Assembly: GCA_024278695.1 (NCBI GenBank)
Contig: JAJRSR010000052.1
Coordinates: 1-36,561 of the forward strand
Origin: Planctomycetota bacterium
GTDB taxonomy: Bacteria > Planctomycetota > Phycisphaerae > UBA1845
Direction: 5' to 3'
Length of the DNA: 36,561 nucleotides
Shown: piece after piece, positions 19,167-27,738 of the stretch
Layout of the letters: each line of letters starts with the position of its first letter
Numbering within the stretch: the stretch's first letter is position 1
Notes under the pieces: model-generated
Database searches by the model: none
Told to the model about the DNA's origin: nothing
What the model saw: only the letters and a program-made list of their open reading frames with translations
Program-made: the position numbers and the translations under genes

Positions 19167-20192
19167 TCAAGGCTGCGAGGCCGTTTCCTTGGCATGCTCC
19201 GCCAGCACGAGTTGTAGGAAATCCGTGACAACATCGAGAAAGCGTAGTGGTTCCTCGTAGTGCGGGTTGTGCCCGCTGTGGTCGAAGATGACGAGTCTCG
19301 CGTTGGAGAGGGCGGCGCTGATCTCAAGCTGGTTGATTGGCGGGCAGACCCGGTCGTAGCGACCGCCCATGATGAGCGCCGGTCCGGTGAAGTTATTGAG
19401 TTCCGGCAACAGTTCCACGCCCGCGAGTGAGCCGGTAAGCGTCCAATCGGGATCATCGCCGACCATCTGCCGGTAGACCTCGGGGTTCCACTGTTTCGAT
19501 CTTGGCTGGCTTCGGTAATCAAACTGAGAAAAGGTTCGCTGTTCGTTGGATTGGTCGTAGAAGTAGAAGAACTCGTTGTCGATCCCGAATAGCTCGGCCA
19601 GCTCATCCTCGCTCGCACGAACGCCGGTCTTGCGCAGCGCCAAGATCCGCTGCCAACGCAAGGGGGCGTGGGTTTTGATATGCTGCTTGATCGCGTCGAT
19701 GTTACGTTCTTGGAACGCCTTGGCACCGTGAACGCCGCCCGATGTTATCAACGCGATCGTGCGCTCCGGGTGACGCGCGGCGTAGGCCATGGCGACCATA
19801 CTGCCGTACGAATGACCGAACACAATGACTTTTTCGGCACCGAGTGCGTGACGCACGGCCTCCACATCGAGGACGTCTTTGTCGAGCGTGAAGCTACCCG
19901 GCTTGTTGCCCGGATTATCAGAGAGCCCGCGTCCGCGATTGTCCATCAGGACGATCTTCCCGAGCGAGCGGAGTAGCATGTGCGTTTGCCGAAAGCGACC
20001 GCAGCTTCCGCCGGGGCCGCCGGGGATCAAGATGATCGGAACCCCTGTCCCGTACGTTTCGAACCAGATGCGCAGGCCGTCCGACGTGACGGAAAAAGAG
20101 CCCTGAGCGCGGGCGGGCGGCGCACAGCCAGCCCATGCGGTAAGACCGACAAGGCAATACAACCCGACGTGAAATGGAATCGTTCGCTTCAT
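19167..20192 (-). CDS. exported alpha/beta hydrolase, proline iminopeptidase-like (S33)
   Basis: A 341-residue hydrolase. The N-terminus is a signal peptide, either processed after 'PPARA' (about residue 29) or a lipoprotein with Cys23 in the atypical 'AWAGC' box. The oxyanion-hole region is 'IPGGPGGS', close to the HGGPG of proline iminopeptidases. The nucleophile is Ser128 in GHSYGS, the acid lies in 'GGRYDRVCPP' and the base is a His in 'FDHSGHNPHYEEP'. Peptidase activity on N-terminal proline is plausible but unproven. It lies upstream of the carboxypeptidase gene on the same strand with a 54-nt gap. Confidence 0.88.
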   Translation of the reverse strand: MKRTIPFHVGLYCLVGLTAWAGCAPPARAQGSFSVTSDGLRIWFETYGTGVPIILIPGGPGGSCGRFRQTHMLLRSLGKIVLMDNRGRGLSDNPGNKPGSFTLDKDVLDVEAVRHALGAEKVIVFGHSYGSMVAMAYAARHPERTIALITSGGVHGAKAFQERNIDAIKQHIKTHAPLRWQRILALRKTGVRASEDELAELFGIDNEFFYFYDQSNEQRTFSQFDYRSQPRSKQWNPEVYRQMVGDDPDWTLTGSLAGVELLPELNNFTGPALIMGGRYDRVCPPINQLEISAALSNARLVIFDHSGHNPHYEEPLRFLDVVTDFLQLVLAEHAKETASQP

Positions 20193-20257
20193 TCAGACAA
20201 CTGTGGTTCGGCAGCTTTGGGGTTGTTCATAGGGGAAAACAAGTGGGGACGGCGCGT

Positions 20258-20653
20258 TTACTTCCTCGGATCCAAGGCCCGCTTTTGAATCTCTCGTGCC
20301 CGCGAGACGAGCGCGTCGGTGTCTGTCGGGCTGGTCGGTGATAGTTCAAAGTGGCGCGATCGCTCGTCGTGAAGCTTCCCCGGCCAAAGCACCTCGGTGA
20401 AGAAGTCGATCGGGATCAACTGATACCACGGCGGGTCCAGTTGCCAGTTCGTGTGAAGCGTTTCGTATCCCTCCTTGCGGATTACGACGTCATAGTCACC
20501 GTACCAAGTGAAATCAGTTTGAACCCGGCTGATGCCGACTTCATGGTCGTTTAGAAACACGCGGGCATGGGGCGGTTCGGTCGTGATCGTCATCGTTCGG
20601 CGAACACAACCAAACGAACCAAGAGCGACCGCGCAGGCTAGGGCGCAAGTCAT
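20258..20653 (-). CDS. PEGA-like lipoprotein
   Basis: About 131 residues from ATG 20653. The hydrophobic 'MTCALACAVALGSFGC' is a lipoprotein-type signal with a slightly atypical lipobox (S-F-G-C). The mature part begins with the beta-sandwich pattern of PEGA domains: 'TITTEPPHARVFLNDHEVG', a Tyr/Asp turn and 'YDVVIRKEGYETL'. It ends with 'PPWYQLIPIDFFTEVLWPG'. The frame is open as far as 20794, where it would overlap the upstream CBS gene. The signal sequence makes the later start more likely, but there is no SD. Function unknown; envelope location inferred. Confidence 0.75.
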   Translation of the reverse strand: MTCALACAVALGSFGCVRRTMTITTEPPHARVFLNDHEVGISRVQTDFTWYGDYDVVIRKEGYETLHTNWQLDPPWYQLIPIDFFTEVLWPGKLHDERSRHFELSPTSPTDTDALVSRAREIQKRALDPRK

Positions 20654-20729
20654 GAGTCGGCGGCTTGGTGTGCAAGACCATCCAATGCCGGCTTCAGGGT
20701 TTAGCAATGTCACTCGGGCCTGTCTCCGC

Positions 20730-21164
20730 CTACCGATGACCATGTAGATACTCGTGCATGTATTCGATCGTCGCTTGCCGTTCCTCGACTTCACTCGCGA
20801 GGATGTCTCCGGAGGAGATCATGCCGTAGAGCTTGCCGTCCTCGACGACCGGCAAGTGCCGAATCCGTTTCGAGGTCATCACGCTACGACATTCAGAAAT
20901 TTTCGTGTCGCGGCATGCGCAGGCCATCGGCGCGGTCATCACGTCGCCGACTTTGGTGGCTTCCGGAGCTTTGCCGGCCGCCACGATGCGGTTGAGGATG
21001 TCGCGCTCTGTGAAAATGCCGACGACCCGATCTCCGCTGGTCACCACCAAGGCACCGATGTGGCGCGTGTTCATCAGTTTGGCGGCATCCAACACGGTCG
21101 AATCACGTTCCACCGTGGCGACTTCATTCCCTTTTCGATCCAAAATTGTCTGTGCTGTGGGCAT
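20730..21164 (-). CDS. CBS-domain pair protein
   Basis: A 144-residue stand-alone protein made of two CBS motifs, which usually sense adenine nucleotides. The first is 'TVLDAAKLMNTRHIGALVVT' with 'RVVGIFTERDILNRIV'. The second is 'KISECRSVMTSKRIRHLPVV' with 'KLYGMISSGDILA'. It ends in a His/Tyr-rich tail (EYMHEYLHGHR). ATG 21164 is chosen because GGAGG is 5 nt upstream; an in-frame start at 21221 would add 19 residues. The partner is unknown. It is divergent from the large beta-helix gene across 854 nt of non-coding DNA. Confidence 0.9.
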   Translation of the reverse strand: MPTAQTILDRKGNEVATVERDSTVLDAAKLMNTRHIGALVVTSGDRVVGIFTERDILNRIVAAGKAPEATKVGDVMTAPMACACRDTKISECRSVMTSKRIRHLPVVEDGKLYGMISSGDILASEVEERQATIEYMHEYLHGHR

Positions 21165-21256
21165 AGCGGCCTCCGTTCCTTGAGCTCTCCGAAGCGACGT
21201 CTGCCACCATTGTGCGTCCACGCGGGCTGATCCGCAAGGAGTTTTCGCCTGCCAGA

Positions 21257-21450
21257 TTGTCGAACAGAGGGGCGGGGTGTGATATCATAGGTGTTGCGGG
21301 GTTTTCAAAGGGGAATGCCAGGAAAGGAGGGTGGCACCGGTCGAAGAGATAGGGGGTATCCTTCGACCGGTGCCATGATGCCGGTGCGTCAGACCGGCGT
21401 AGGTTGTTTGCCAATGCCGACGCACAGTCGAGCCGGCACCAGCATTTTTC
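21257..21450 (+). ncRNA. candidate small structured RNA
   Basis: A weak promoter-like pair, TTGTCG (21257-21262) and TGATAT (21280-21285) with 17-nt spacing, precedes an AGGAAAGGAGGG stretch and an 18-bp hairpin. A second nested structure follows. Its outer stem is TGCCGGT (from 21377) with GCCGGCA (about 21432-21438). Its inner stem is TGCGTC with GACGCA. The region ends in TTTTT (21445-21449), as an intrinsic terminator would. No known RNA family is recognised. It could also be a leader of the downstream gene, but the T-run argues for a separate transcript. Confidence 0.3.
21333..21374. repeat. 18-bp hairpin
   Basis: GGCACCGGTCGAAG (21333-21346) pairs perfectly with CTTCGACCGGTGCC (21361-21374). 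Inside it, GATA and TATC add 4 bp, leaving one bulged A and a GGGGG loop. This is one of the two strongest stems in the window and lies just downstream of an SD-like AAAGGAGGG. Confidence 0.65.
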
Positions 21451-21558
21451 AATATCGAAAATCGACGATGGCGGGCAGGGCTGATCGGGAGCTCCAACTG
21501 CCTCCGTCCGTCATCAACCAATTGGATGCACGAAGGCCGCGGATCGTTCGCTGAAAAT

Positions 21559-21589
21559 TGTAAGAGTTTGTCGGGCGGCTCCAGCCGTC
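21559..21589 (+). promoter_or_regulatory. TGTAAGA-N2-TTGTCGG box, copy 1
   Basis: TGTAAGAGTTTGTCGG (21559-21574) is followed after 11 nt by CGTC (21586-21589). A second CGTCTTA sits at 21604. CGTC is a frequent -10 element of ECF sigma factors, and an A-rich tract precedes the box. The same arrangement recurs 143 nt downstream, so it may be a promoter for an alternative sigma factor, though spacing is not standard. Confidence 0.3.
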
Positions 21590-21701
21590 GTTTTCGCTGC
21601 ACGCGTCTTATTGAAACCAATTCTTAGAGTATTCTCCGGTCGCCCATAAGGCAGGGCTACATCTGTAAAGCGATCAGGTTATTCCGAGTTGGGCGAAAAA
21701 A

Positions 21702-21737
21702 TGTAAGAAATTGTCGGCGAATTTCCTTTGCGTCTAA
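21702..21737 (+). promoter_or_regulatory. TGTAAGA-N2-TTGTCGG box, copy 2
   Basis: TGTAAGAAATTGTCGG (21702-21717) matches copy 1 at 14 of 16 positions, again after an A-run, and is followed after 13 nt by CGTCTAA (21731-21737). It points towards the beta-helix gene, whose start is about 280 nt downstream. Confidence 0.35.
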
Positions 21738-22018
21738 AAGAGTGGGAGGTATCATCTCTGACTGGGGTGGTGGGTTTGCTGCCCAGCACTTTCGATAGTT
21801 TGCCGATGCTGCGTTCAGTGGTCGAGCGGCGACCGTTAGGAGCGGATGCAAAATAGCTTCCCGGTTTTCCTACGGGTGGGTTGCGGTGTCACTACACTCA
21901 GAACGGGCTAGGCTTTCGATCAAAAGGCAGCACCCAAGCATTCGCGCGGTGCCCCAATCGGGAAGTTATTTCGGCTCCGTTCCTTAGTGATCCATTCTGC
22001 GTCGGAAGGCGGTATAGC

Positions 22019-25000
22019 ATGGTTCGTTTTCTTACGGCTCGTGGAACTCCGATACTTTGCTTTGTTGCGCTTCTCGCGGGTCCGACCCAAGCGCAGATCA
22101 CTTGGCATGTGGATCGCAACCAGTGCGTCGCGCCGGGTTCCGGTAGCCAGATAGATCCCTTTTGCGTGATTCAGGACGCTATTAGTGCGGCATCCGATGC
22201 GGACCAGGTCCATGTTGCCCAAGGCACCTATGACGAGGTGATCGATTTCCAAGGAAAGGCGATCACGGTGCGCAGCACCGGCGGTGCCTCAGTAACAACG
22301 ATCAACGGGGCAGGTTTTAACGATAGCGTTGTCAAGTGCGTCCACAGCGCGGGTGTTGCAGCCGTATTCGAGGGGTTTACTGTGACGGGCGGGACGGGGG
22401 CGGTATGCCCGTCGGATCCGGAGAAAACGTGTGGCGGCGGCATCCAGATCATCGGCGGCGCCATTACCGTATCCGCCTGCGTTTTTCAAGGAAATTCTGC
22501 ATCCTACGGCGGCGGTGTATATAGCGAACTCGGTTGCCCAAAGTTGTTGAATAACTCTTTCGTGGGCAACAGTGCGGAATATGGCGGCGGTTTGTACGAT
22601 CTTTCCGAGGAGTGCAGCCCGTACTTGAGCTCGATCTCAGTAATCAACTGCACGTTTGCAACCAATAATGCATCAGTGGTTGGAGGCGGTATGTACGGGC
22701 GTTCGGACTCTGCCGAACTCGTGGGTTCGATTCTTTGGGGGAACACTATTGCCGGATCTGCTCCAAATCAAATTGCCGTCGATGACCAGGGTCGCGTGTT
22801 TGCGACAAGTTGCGATATGGAAGGTGGATTTCCAGGGAGCGGCATTCTGGATGCGGATCCTCTCTTCGTTCGTGCGCCGGACCCACATGGCAACGGGTGG
22901 GATGGTCTTGACGATGATTTTGGCGACCTGCGTTTGCAGGCAGGCTCTCCTTGTGTTGATAGCGGCGGCGGAGCATTCTTGCCTGATGAAACGGCTGTCG
23001 ATCTAGGTGGCGCCTCACGTTTTGTTGATGTGATGTGTGTGGCTCCCAACGCCGTGCCAGGGGTTCGGGGGCCTGTGGATATTGGAGCGTTCGAGTTTCA
23101 GGTGCTTCCGGGATGCGACGACGGTGTCTGTGACGCGGTTGAAAGCTGCACGTTGTGTGCCTGCGATTGTTGCTGCGGTGACGGTATGTGTGGTGTATGG
23201 GAAACATGTGCATCCTGTCCGAGCGACTGTGTGGCCGATGGGCCTGTGACGTACTTCGTCGATCAGGCGGCCAGTGGCGGCGTGGGGGATGGCTCGTCTT
23301 GGGAAGACGCGTTTCTTAGTCTTTCTATCGCGCTGGATTCCGCACTATGCGGCACGGAGATTCGAGTGGCGCAAGGAGTGTATACGCCCAACGCGTCAGA
23401 GCTGCTCGACCCGCAGACGGCAACCTTTCAGATTCCTGATGGCGTTACGTTGCTCGGCGGTTTTGCTGGTTTGGGCGCTGCGAATCCCGATGAGCGAGAT
23501 TCCGACATGTTTGAGACCATCCTTAGTGGTGATTTGGCTGGCGACGATAGTACGGCCCTCAGTCCCACGAGCAATTGTTGCGCCGAAAACAAGTCGGGTG
23601 GGTGCGATGACGCGGCCTGTATGGAATTGGTTTGCAGTCGTTACGCGTTTTGTTGCACAAAAACATGGGACGCGACATGTGCATCGCGGGCGCGGGGCGT
23701 ATGCTGCGATGCCTGTGGCGAGCAGATGTTCTGTGAAAACGCATACCACGTGGTCACTATCAACGGCGATCGTTCGATGGATGTGACACTCGATGGATTC
23801 ACGATCAGTGCCGGTCGAGCTACCCGCGCAGAAACCCGAGTGACCCCTTCGCGCAACTACGGAGGTGGTCTATTGGCGTTGGGCGTATATGCTGAGGCTA
23901 CCCTAAACGTTCGCGACTGTCGGTTCGTAGAAAACGCTGCCGTTACCGGGGCGGCCGTGACTGTCAGCGATCCTTGGTTGACGCCCCCCACTTTCACGCA
24001 GTGCGAGTTCGTCGGGAACTCCGGAAGCGCGTTTTTTGTGGATCTTTCGTACGCCAACTTGATTGGCTGCCGGTTTATCGGCAACCGCGGCTTAGGCGGC
24101 GATAACTCGTGTGCCTTTTTGTTGTACTCGGGCTTTGCGCACATCGAGAGCAGTCTTTTTTCTGGGAACGAGGGGGTTGGCATTTGTGGTCCCGGAAGTT
24201 GGTGGCGCACCGACATCGTCAACAGCACGATTGTCCACAATCAATCTACAGAGGCGGTCGCTGGAATCTGGGGCGGGCAGGGCACCTTTTGTACCAACTG
24301 CATCGTATGGGGCAACGTTGGCATCGATGGAGATGACGACTTTGCTCAGGTCGGACTCACGCGCATGAGTCAAAGTATTGTGCAAGGCTGGACGGGCAAC
24401 TTCATCGGTACGGGAATCAGCCGAGACGATCCCCATTTCGTTGATCCCGTCGGTCCTGACGGCACCGTTGGTACGGGCGATGAGGATTACCGAATCCTCC
24501 ACGGATGGTCTTCCACGGAAACCGGAGACAATAGCGAGGTCGTCTATTCATTTGATGCGGACGGTGCTCTTCGTATCGTCGATGGTGATGACGACGGCGA
24601 AGCCGTTGTCGATCTCGGTGCGTTTGAGAGCCAGTTGGTGTGCGCGCCGGCATCACCATTCCCCGCCGAGCCGGATCTGGTCGCGAAGAATCGTTATGTT
24701 TCCTTTGTGCCACTACACGACGGAGCAAGCGCGGCCATAGAAATCACCCTGCAATCGGGGTCGAACTTTCCGGAGGCCGTAACCAAGAGTTGGTGGGCAG
24801 GACCACCGCAAGAGCGTCCAGAGGAGGATGCTGACGATCCGGGGAGAATGTTTTTCGCGGCAAGTCTTCAGTGCGAGCCCTACTTCACGAACTGGAACGC
24901 CATTGACACCTTACATGTCCACGGTGCTGAGATCGTTCCGTCCGCAACGTACCGCATTCGATCGGTAAGCGCTGATTGCGGCGCTGGATTGCCGTTGGAC

Positions 25001-25375
25001 GTTGACACAGGAGCCTGGGGCGACGTGGTTGCTCCGTTCAATACCAACGGCGACGAGTTCCAGCCGGATTTCCGGGACATTGATGCTGTCGTCAGTAAGT
25101 TCCTCGGCACGTCTGATGCACCGATGAAGGCGGCCGCACAACTACAGCCAAACGTGGCTCTTTCACCCCGACCGATCGACTTCAAAGACGTCGCGGTTGA
25201 TGTCCAAGCGTTCCTAGGTACGTTGTATACGGATATGCCCTTTGCAACCGGACCGTGCGACTGTCCATCTGCCGTTGTGTGTGGCGTGGCCGATTGCACG
25301 ACCGACACACAATGCACGCTTGGTTTTTGCATCGGCGGATTTTGTACAGACTCGTGTGGCCGCTGCTCCCCGTAA
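22019..25375 (+). CDS. large secreted double right-handed beta-helix protein with Cys-rich modules
   Basis: An 1118-residue exported protein. ATG 22019 follows GGAAGG by 9 nt and begins a clean signal peptide (cleavage after Ala25). Residues ~27-360 form a pectate-lyase-like right-handed beta-helix with 'IQDAISAASDADQVHVAQGT', 'GGGIQIIGG' and 'NNSFVGNSAEYGGGLYD', closed by a 'VDIGAFEF' end motif. Residues ~365-405 hold cysteine repeats of the 'CGDGMC...ETCASCPSDC' type. A second beta-helix (~410-870) starts 'YFVDQAASGGVGDGSSWEDA' and is interrupted at ~519-572 by a module with CC...C...C...CC...WD...C. A dockerin-like 'FNTNGDEFQPDFRDIDAVV' follows (~1007), and the last 40 residues carry nine cysteines. 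Such proteins are extracellular polysaccharide-binding or adhesive by analogy; no catalytic residues were identified. Confidence 0.88.
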   Translation: MVRFLTARGTPILCFVALLAGPTQAQITWHVDRNQCVAPGSGSQIDPFCVIQDAISAASDADQVHVAQGTYDEVIDFQGKAITVRSTGGASVTTINGAGFNDSVVKCVHSAGVAAVFEGFTVTGGTGAVCPSDPEKTCGGGIQIIGGAITVSACVFQGNSASYGGGVYSELGCPKLLNNSFVGNSAEYGGGLYDLSEECSPYLSSISVINCTFATNNASVVGGGMYGRSDSAELVGSILWGNTIAGSAPNQIAVDDQGRVFATSCDMEGGFPGSGILDADPLFVRAPDPHGNGWDGLDDDFGDLRLQAGSPCVDSGGGAFLPDETAVDLGGASRFVDVMCVAPNAVPGVRGPVDIGAFEFQVLPGCDDGVCDAVESCTLCACDCCCGDGMCGVWETCASCPSDCVADGPVTYFVDQAASGGVGDGSSWEDAFLSLSIALDSALCGTEIRVAQGVYTPNASELLDPQTATFQIPDGVTLLGGFAGLGAANPDERDSDMFETILSGDLAGDDSTALSPTSNCCAENKSGGCDDAACMELVCSRYAFCCTKTWDATCASRARGVCCDACGEQMFCENAYHVVTINGDRSMDVTLDGFTISAGRATRAETRVTPSRNYGGGLLALGVYAEATLNVRDCRFVENAAVTGAAVTVSDPWLTPPTFTQCEFVGNSGSAFFVDLSYANLIGCRFIGNRGLGGDNSCAFLLYSGFAHIESSLFSGNEGVGICGPGSWWRTDIVNSTIVHNQSTEAVAGIWGGQGTFCTNCIVWGNVGIDGDDDFAQVGLTRMSQSIVQGWTGNFIGTGISRDDPHFVDPVGPDGTVGTGDEDYRILHGWSSTETGDNSEVVYSFDADGALRIVDGDDDGEAVVDLGAFESQLVCAPASPFPAEPDLVAKNRYVSFVPLHDGASAAIEITLQSGSNFPEAVTKSWWAGPPQERPEEDADDPGRMFFAASLQCEPYFTNWNAIDTLHVHGAEIVPSATYRIRSVSADCGAGLPLDVDTGAWGDVVAPFNTNGDEFQPDFRDIDAVVSKFLGTSDAPMKAAAQLQPNVALSPRPIDFKDVAVDVQAFLGTLYTDMPFATGPCDCPSAVVCGVADCTTDTQCTLGFCIGGFCTDSCGRCSP

Positions 25376-25413
25376 GCAAGCTCTAACCGTGGCCGGTGTC
25401 TCGCCGTTAGGCA

Positions 25414-26094
25414 TCACGGTACAAATCGGTAACCGATGCTGTGGACCGTAAGGATGTGGCGCGGTTTTTTGGGGTCTGGCTCTAGCTTTCGCCGCAGGCT
25501 CACGATGTGGTTATCGACGGTGCGTGTGGCCGGGAATCCTTCCAGCCCCCAGATGACGTCAAGGATCTTGTTACGCTCGACCGGTTGCTCGGCGTTTTCC
25601 ACGAGCATCTTCAGAATCTGTAGCTCGAAATGCCCGAGGTGGAAGGTTTCTTCGCCTCGAACGACCTCGCCCTTGACGAGATCAACGCTTGACGCGCCGA
25701 TGGTGAGCTGGCGCGAAAGCCCGCGACCAGCATCCGTCCGGCGCAGCGCCGCCTTGACCCGCGCGGTTAGCTCTTTGACGCTAAAGGGCTTGGTAATGTA
25801 GTCATCCGCGCCGACTTCGAGCCCGCGGATCACGTCCTCTTCCTGGCTCTTTGCGGTGAGCATCAGAATCGGGATGGTGTACCCGGCTTGGCGGATTCGC
25901 AGGCAGGCCGCGAGACCGTCGAGCTTGGGCATCATGATGTCCATCAGGACAAGGTCCGGGCTGTTGTTGGCGACGGCCTCGACGGCTGCCTCGCCGTCTC
26001 CCACCACGTCTACGTCGAAACCCTCAAACTGAAGGTTGTCCCGCAAGCCCATGGCCATAGCTGCTTCGTCTTCCGCAATCAGAATTCTTGACAT
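25414..26094 (-). CDS. OmpR/PhoB-family response regulator
   Basis: A 226-residue two-component regulator. The receiver domain has the acidic pocket E8-D9-E10, phospho-acceptor D52 ('LVLMDIMMPKLDG'), Thr in 'LMLTAK' and Lys in 'YITKPFS'. The C-terminal half is a winged-helix DNA-binding domain ('FELQILKMLVENAEQPVERN' ... 'TRTVDNHIVSLRRKLEP' ... 'HSIGYRFVP'). The ATG is 12 nt after the kinase stop codon, and its AGGAG SD overlaps that stop (TAGGAG), so translation is probably coupled. It is the last gene of a three-gene minus-strand operon and is presumed to be phosphorylated by the kinase encoded at 26107-27675. Confidence 0.95.
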   Translation of the reverse strand: MSRILIAEDEAAMAMGLRDNLQFEGFDVDVVGDGEAAVEAVANNSPDLVLMDIMMPKLDGLAACLRIRQAGYTIPILMLTAKSQEEDVIRGLEVGADDYITKPFSVKELTARVKAALRRTDAGRGLSRQLTIGASSVDLVKGEVVRGEETFHLGHFELQILKMLVENAEQPVERNKILDVIWGLEGFPATRTVDNHIVSLRRKLEPDPKKPRHILTVHSIGYRFVP

Positions 26095-26106
26095 CGTAGC
26101 GATCTC

Positions 26107-27675
26107 CTATTCGGCGCTCGTGTGAGAATCATCAACCGCAATCGACGCCGACTCCGGTAAGAATATCCGAAAAGTACTACCTTTGACTAGTCGTGACTCA
26201 ACATTTAGGAAACCCCCGTGGGCCTGGACGATATGTCGGACAAGGCTCAGCCCGAGCCCGGTGCCCGCACGCTCACGAACGCGGTCATCGCTGGCCCGGA
26301 AAAACCCCTCGACCAGGCGGGCCCGATCATCCGGGGAAATCCCGATTCCACGGTCATGGACGGATATGACCACGCCGCGATGCCCCCGCCGGGTGTCAGC
26401 GGCCACGTCAATCACGATGTGGCGTTCCTCGTCGGAGTATTTTTGGGCGTTGTTGATTAGGTTGAGCACAGCCTGTGATATCGCGTCGCCGTCCGCATCG
26501 ACGAGCGGCAGGTCTTCGGCGACGGAAAGAAAATGTTCGAACCCGGCACCTTCCAGTTGAGATGAATAGGTGTGGTACGTTTGCCGCACGACGCCGCCGA
26601 TATCGACCGGGGCCAGGGTGTATTGTCTCTTGCCGGCCTCGATGCTCGCGAAATCAAGAATGTTGTTGATCAGGTTGGTCAGCCGCGTGGCCTCTCGCGT
26701 GATGATTTCGTAGTACTCCTGGCGTTTTTCCTCCGACGCGATGCGTCCGGCTTGTAGCGTCTCGCCGAACATGCGAATCAACGCCAACGGTGTCTTGAGT
26801 TCATGGGAAACGTCGGCGACGAAATTGGCCTTGAGCTTTGCCAACGCCACTTCTTGCCTCGCGAGACGTACCAAGAACCACATCGCAACCAGAAGCGTCG
26901 CCAGCGATAACACCGTTAATCCGAGATAGGTGAGCGTTTGTCGAAAGACCGCGTCGCGCTGTTCCGCGATGAGGGCTTCCGTCGGGCGAATGGCCCAGTA
27001 CTTAAGAGCCCCCGTGAGCGGTATGGTCCAGGCTGTTTCGTACGGGTCTACCTGGACCACCTGCAAGCCGAGCCCTGCGGGAAGCAGCGGCTCAATCACC
27101 TCTGGCTTTTGAGCGGCGGTGTTGATTCGGACGACGGCAGTAATGGTAGGACCATCGTCTCGCGTCATCACGCGGTAGGTCAGGGAGAACGGCTCGCCTG
27201 CAATCTGTCCGTACAACATCTCCGATCCATTAGCATGGGGGGGGGGCGAACCATCGAGCGGCACGGTACGCATCCGTTGTCGAATGAGGTCAGTCAGGTT
27301 TGCTAGAGGCGTACCCGTTTCTGAGGGGGGCGCGAGCGCGACGAGCGACGTCCCATCCCAAGAAAATATGCCATCCACCCAGCCGGGCAGGTTTGACATT
27401 TCGGTGCCAATGGTCGTTTCTTTGTGTGCGATCTGCGCGGTCACGCGATCCAGGACGTCGCTCAGTTGTTGATCGAACTGGTTGCGTGCGTCGTGTGCGA
27501 CGCGAGCGGCCTGGACTTCCAACTGTTCGCGTACCCGGCTCGAAAAAGACTTGGCCTGTAGCAGCGCAAAGAAGATACCAATGACTGCGATCCCGAGCGC
27601 CAGCACCACCAGCCACAACCGGGCGATGCGCCAGATGGTTTCGCGGTTTTTCCAGATGTGCGGTGAGTCGGCCAT
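26107..27675 (-). CDS. membrane sensor histidine kinase
   Basis: A 522-residue HK. TM1 spans about residues 17-39 and TM2 about 248-269, leaving a ~205-residue periplasmic sensor region rich in acidic and helical sequence. The H-box is 'FVADVSHELKTPLALI' with His291. The ATPase domain has the N-box 'LNLINNAQKYS', the G1 box 'HDRGIGISPDD' (D441), an F-box 'FFRASDDR' and the G2 box G471-TGLG475. The signal is unknown. It lies between a LolA-like gene (63 nt upstream) and its response regulator, so all three are probably one transcription unit. Confidence 0.95.
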   Translation of the reverse strand: MADSPHIWKNRETIWRIARLWLVVLALGIAVIGIFFALLQAKSFSSRVREQLEVQAARVAHDARNQFDQQLSDVLDRVTAQIAHKETTIGTEMSNLPGWVDGIFSWDGTSLVALAPPSETGTPLANLTDLIRQRMRTVPLDGSPPPHANGSEMLYGQIAGEPFSLTYRVMTRDDGPTITAVVRINTAAQKPEVIEPLLPAGLGLQVVQVDPYETAWTIPLTGALKYWAIRPTEALIAEQRDAVFRQTLTYLGLTVLSLATLLVAMWFLVRLARQEVALAKLKANFVADVSHELKTPLALIRMFGETLQAGRIASEEKRQEYYEIITREATRLTNLINNILDFASIEAGKRQYTLAPVDIGGVVRQTYHTYSSQLEGAGFEHFLSVAEDLPLVDADGDAISQAVLNLINNAQKYSDEERHIVIDVAADTRRGHRGVVISVHDRGIGISPDDRARLVEGFFRASDDRVRERAGTGLGLSLVRHIVQAHGGFLNVESRLVKGSTFRIFLPESASIAVDDSHTSAE

Positions 27676-27738
27676 CGAATCAACAGATCAATCCGGCGCG
27701 CGTCGCCTTGTGAACGAATGGGCCGTTCCCGACCATAC

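Larger units (their letters stand above)
21165..22018. other. long divergent intergenic region with RNA-like structure and repeated boxes
   Basis: No believable gene is present in these 854 nt: short open frames on both strands have no SD or family resemblance. The region holds a strong hairpin (21333-21374) inside a possible small RNA ending at a T-run (21445-21449). It also holds two copies of TGTAAGA-N2-TTGTCGG (21559 and 21702). All lie between the CBS gene (-) and the beta-helix gene (+). Confidence 0.6.

Noticed and set aside
20654-20794. Extension of the PEGA-like lipoprotein to 20794
   Set aside because: It would place 47 non-signal residues before a lipoprotein signal and overlap the CBS gene; there is no SD for it.
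21331-21378. A 15-codon peptide starting GTG right after AAAGGAGG at 21323-21330
   Set aside because: The SD-to-start distance is nearly zero and the sequence is better explained as one arm of the 18-bp hairpin.
21333-21450. Known riboswitch (for example cyclic-di-GMP class I)
   Set aside because: The conserved core sequences of that class are absent; only generic stems were found.
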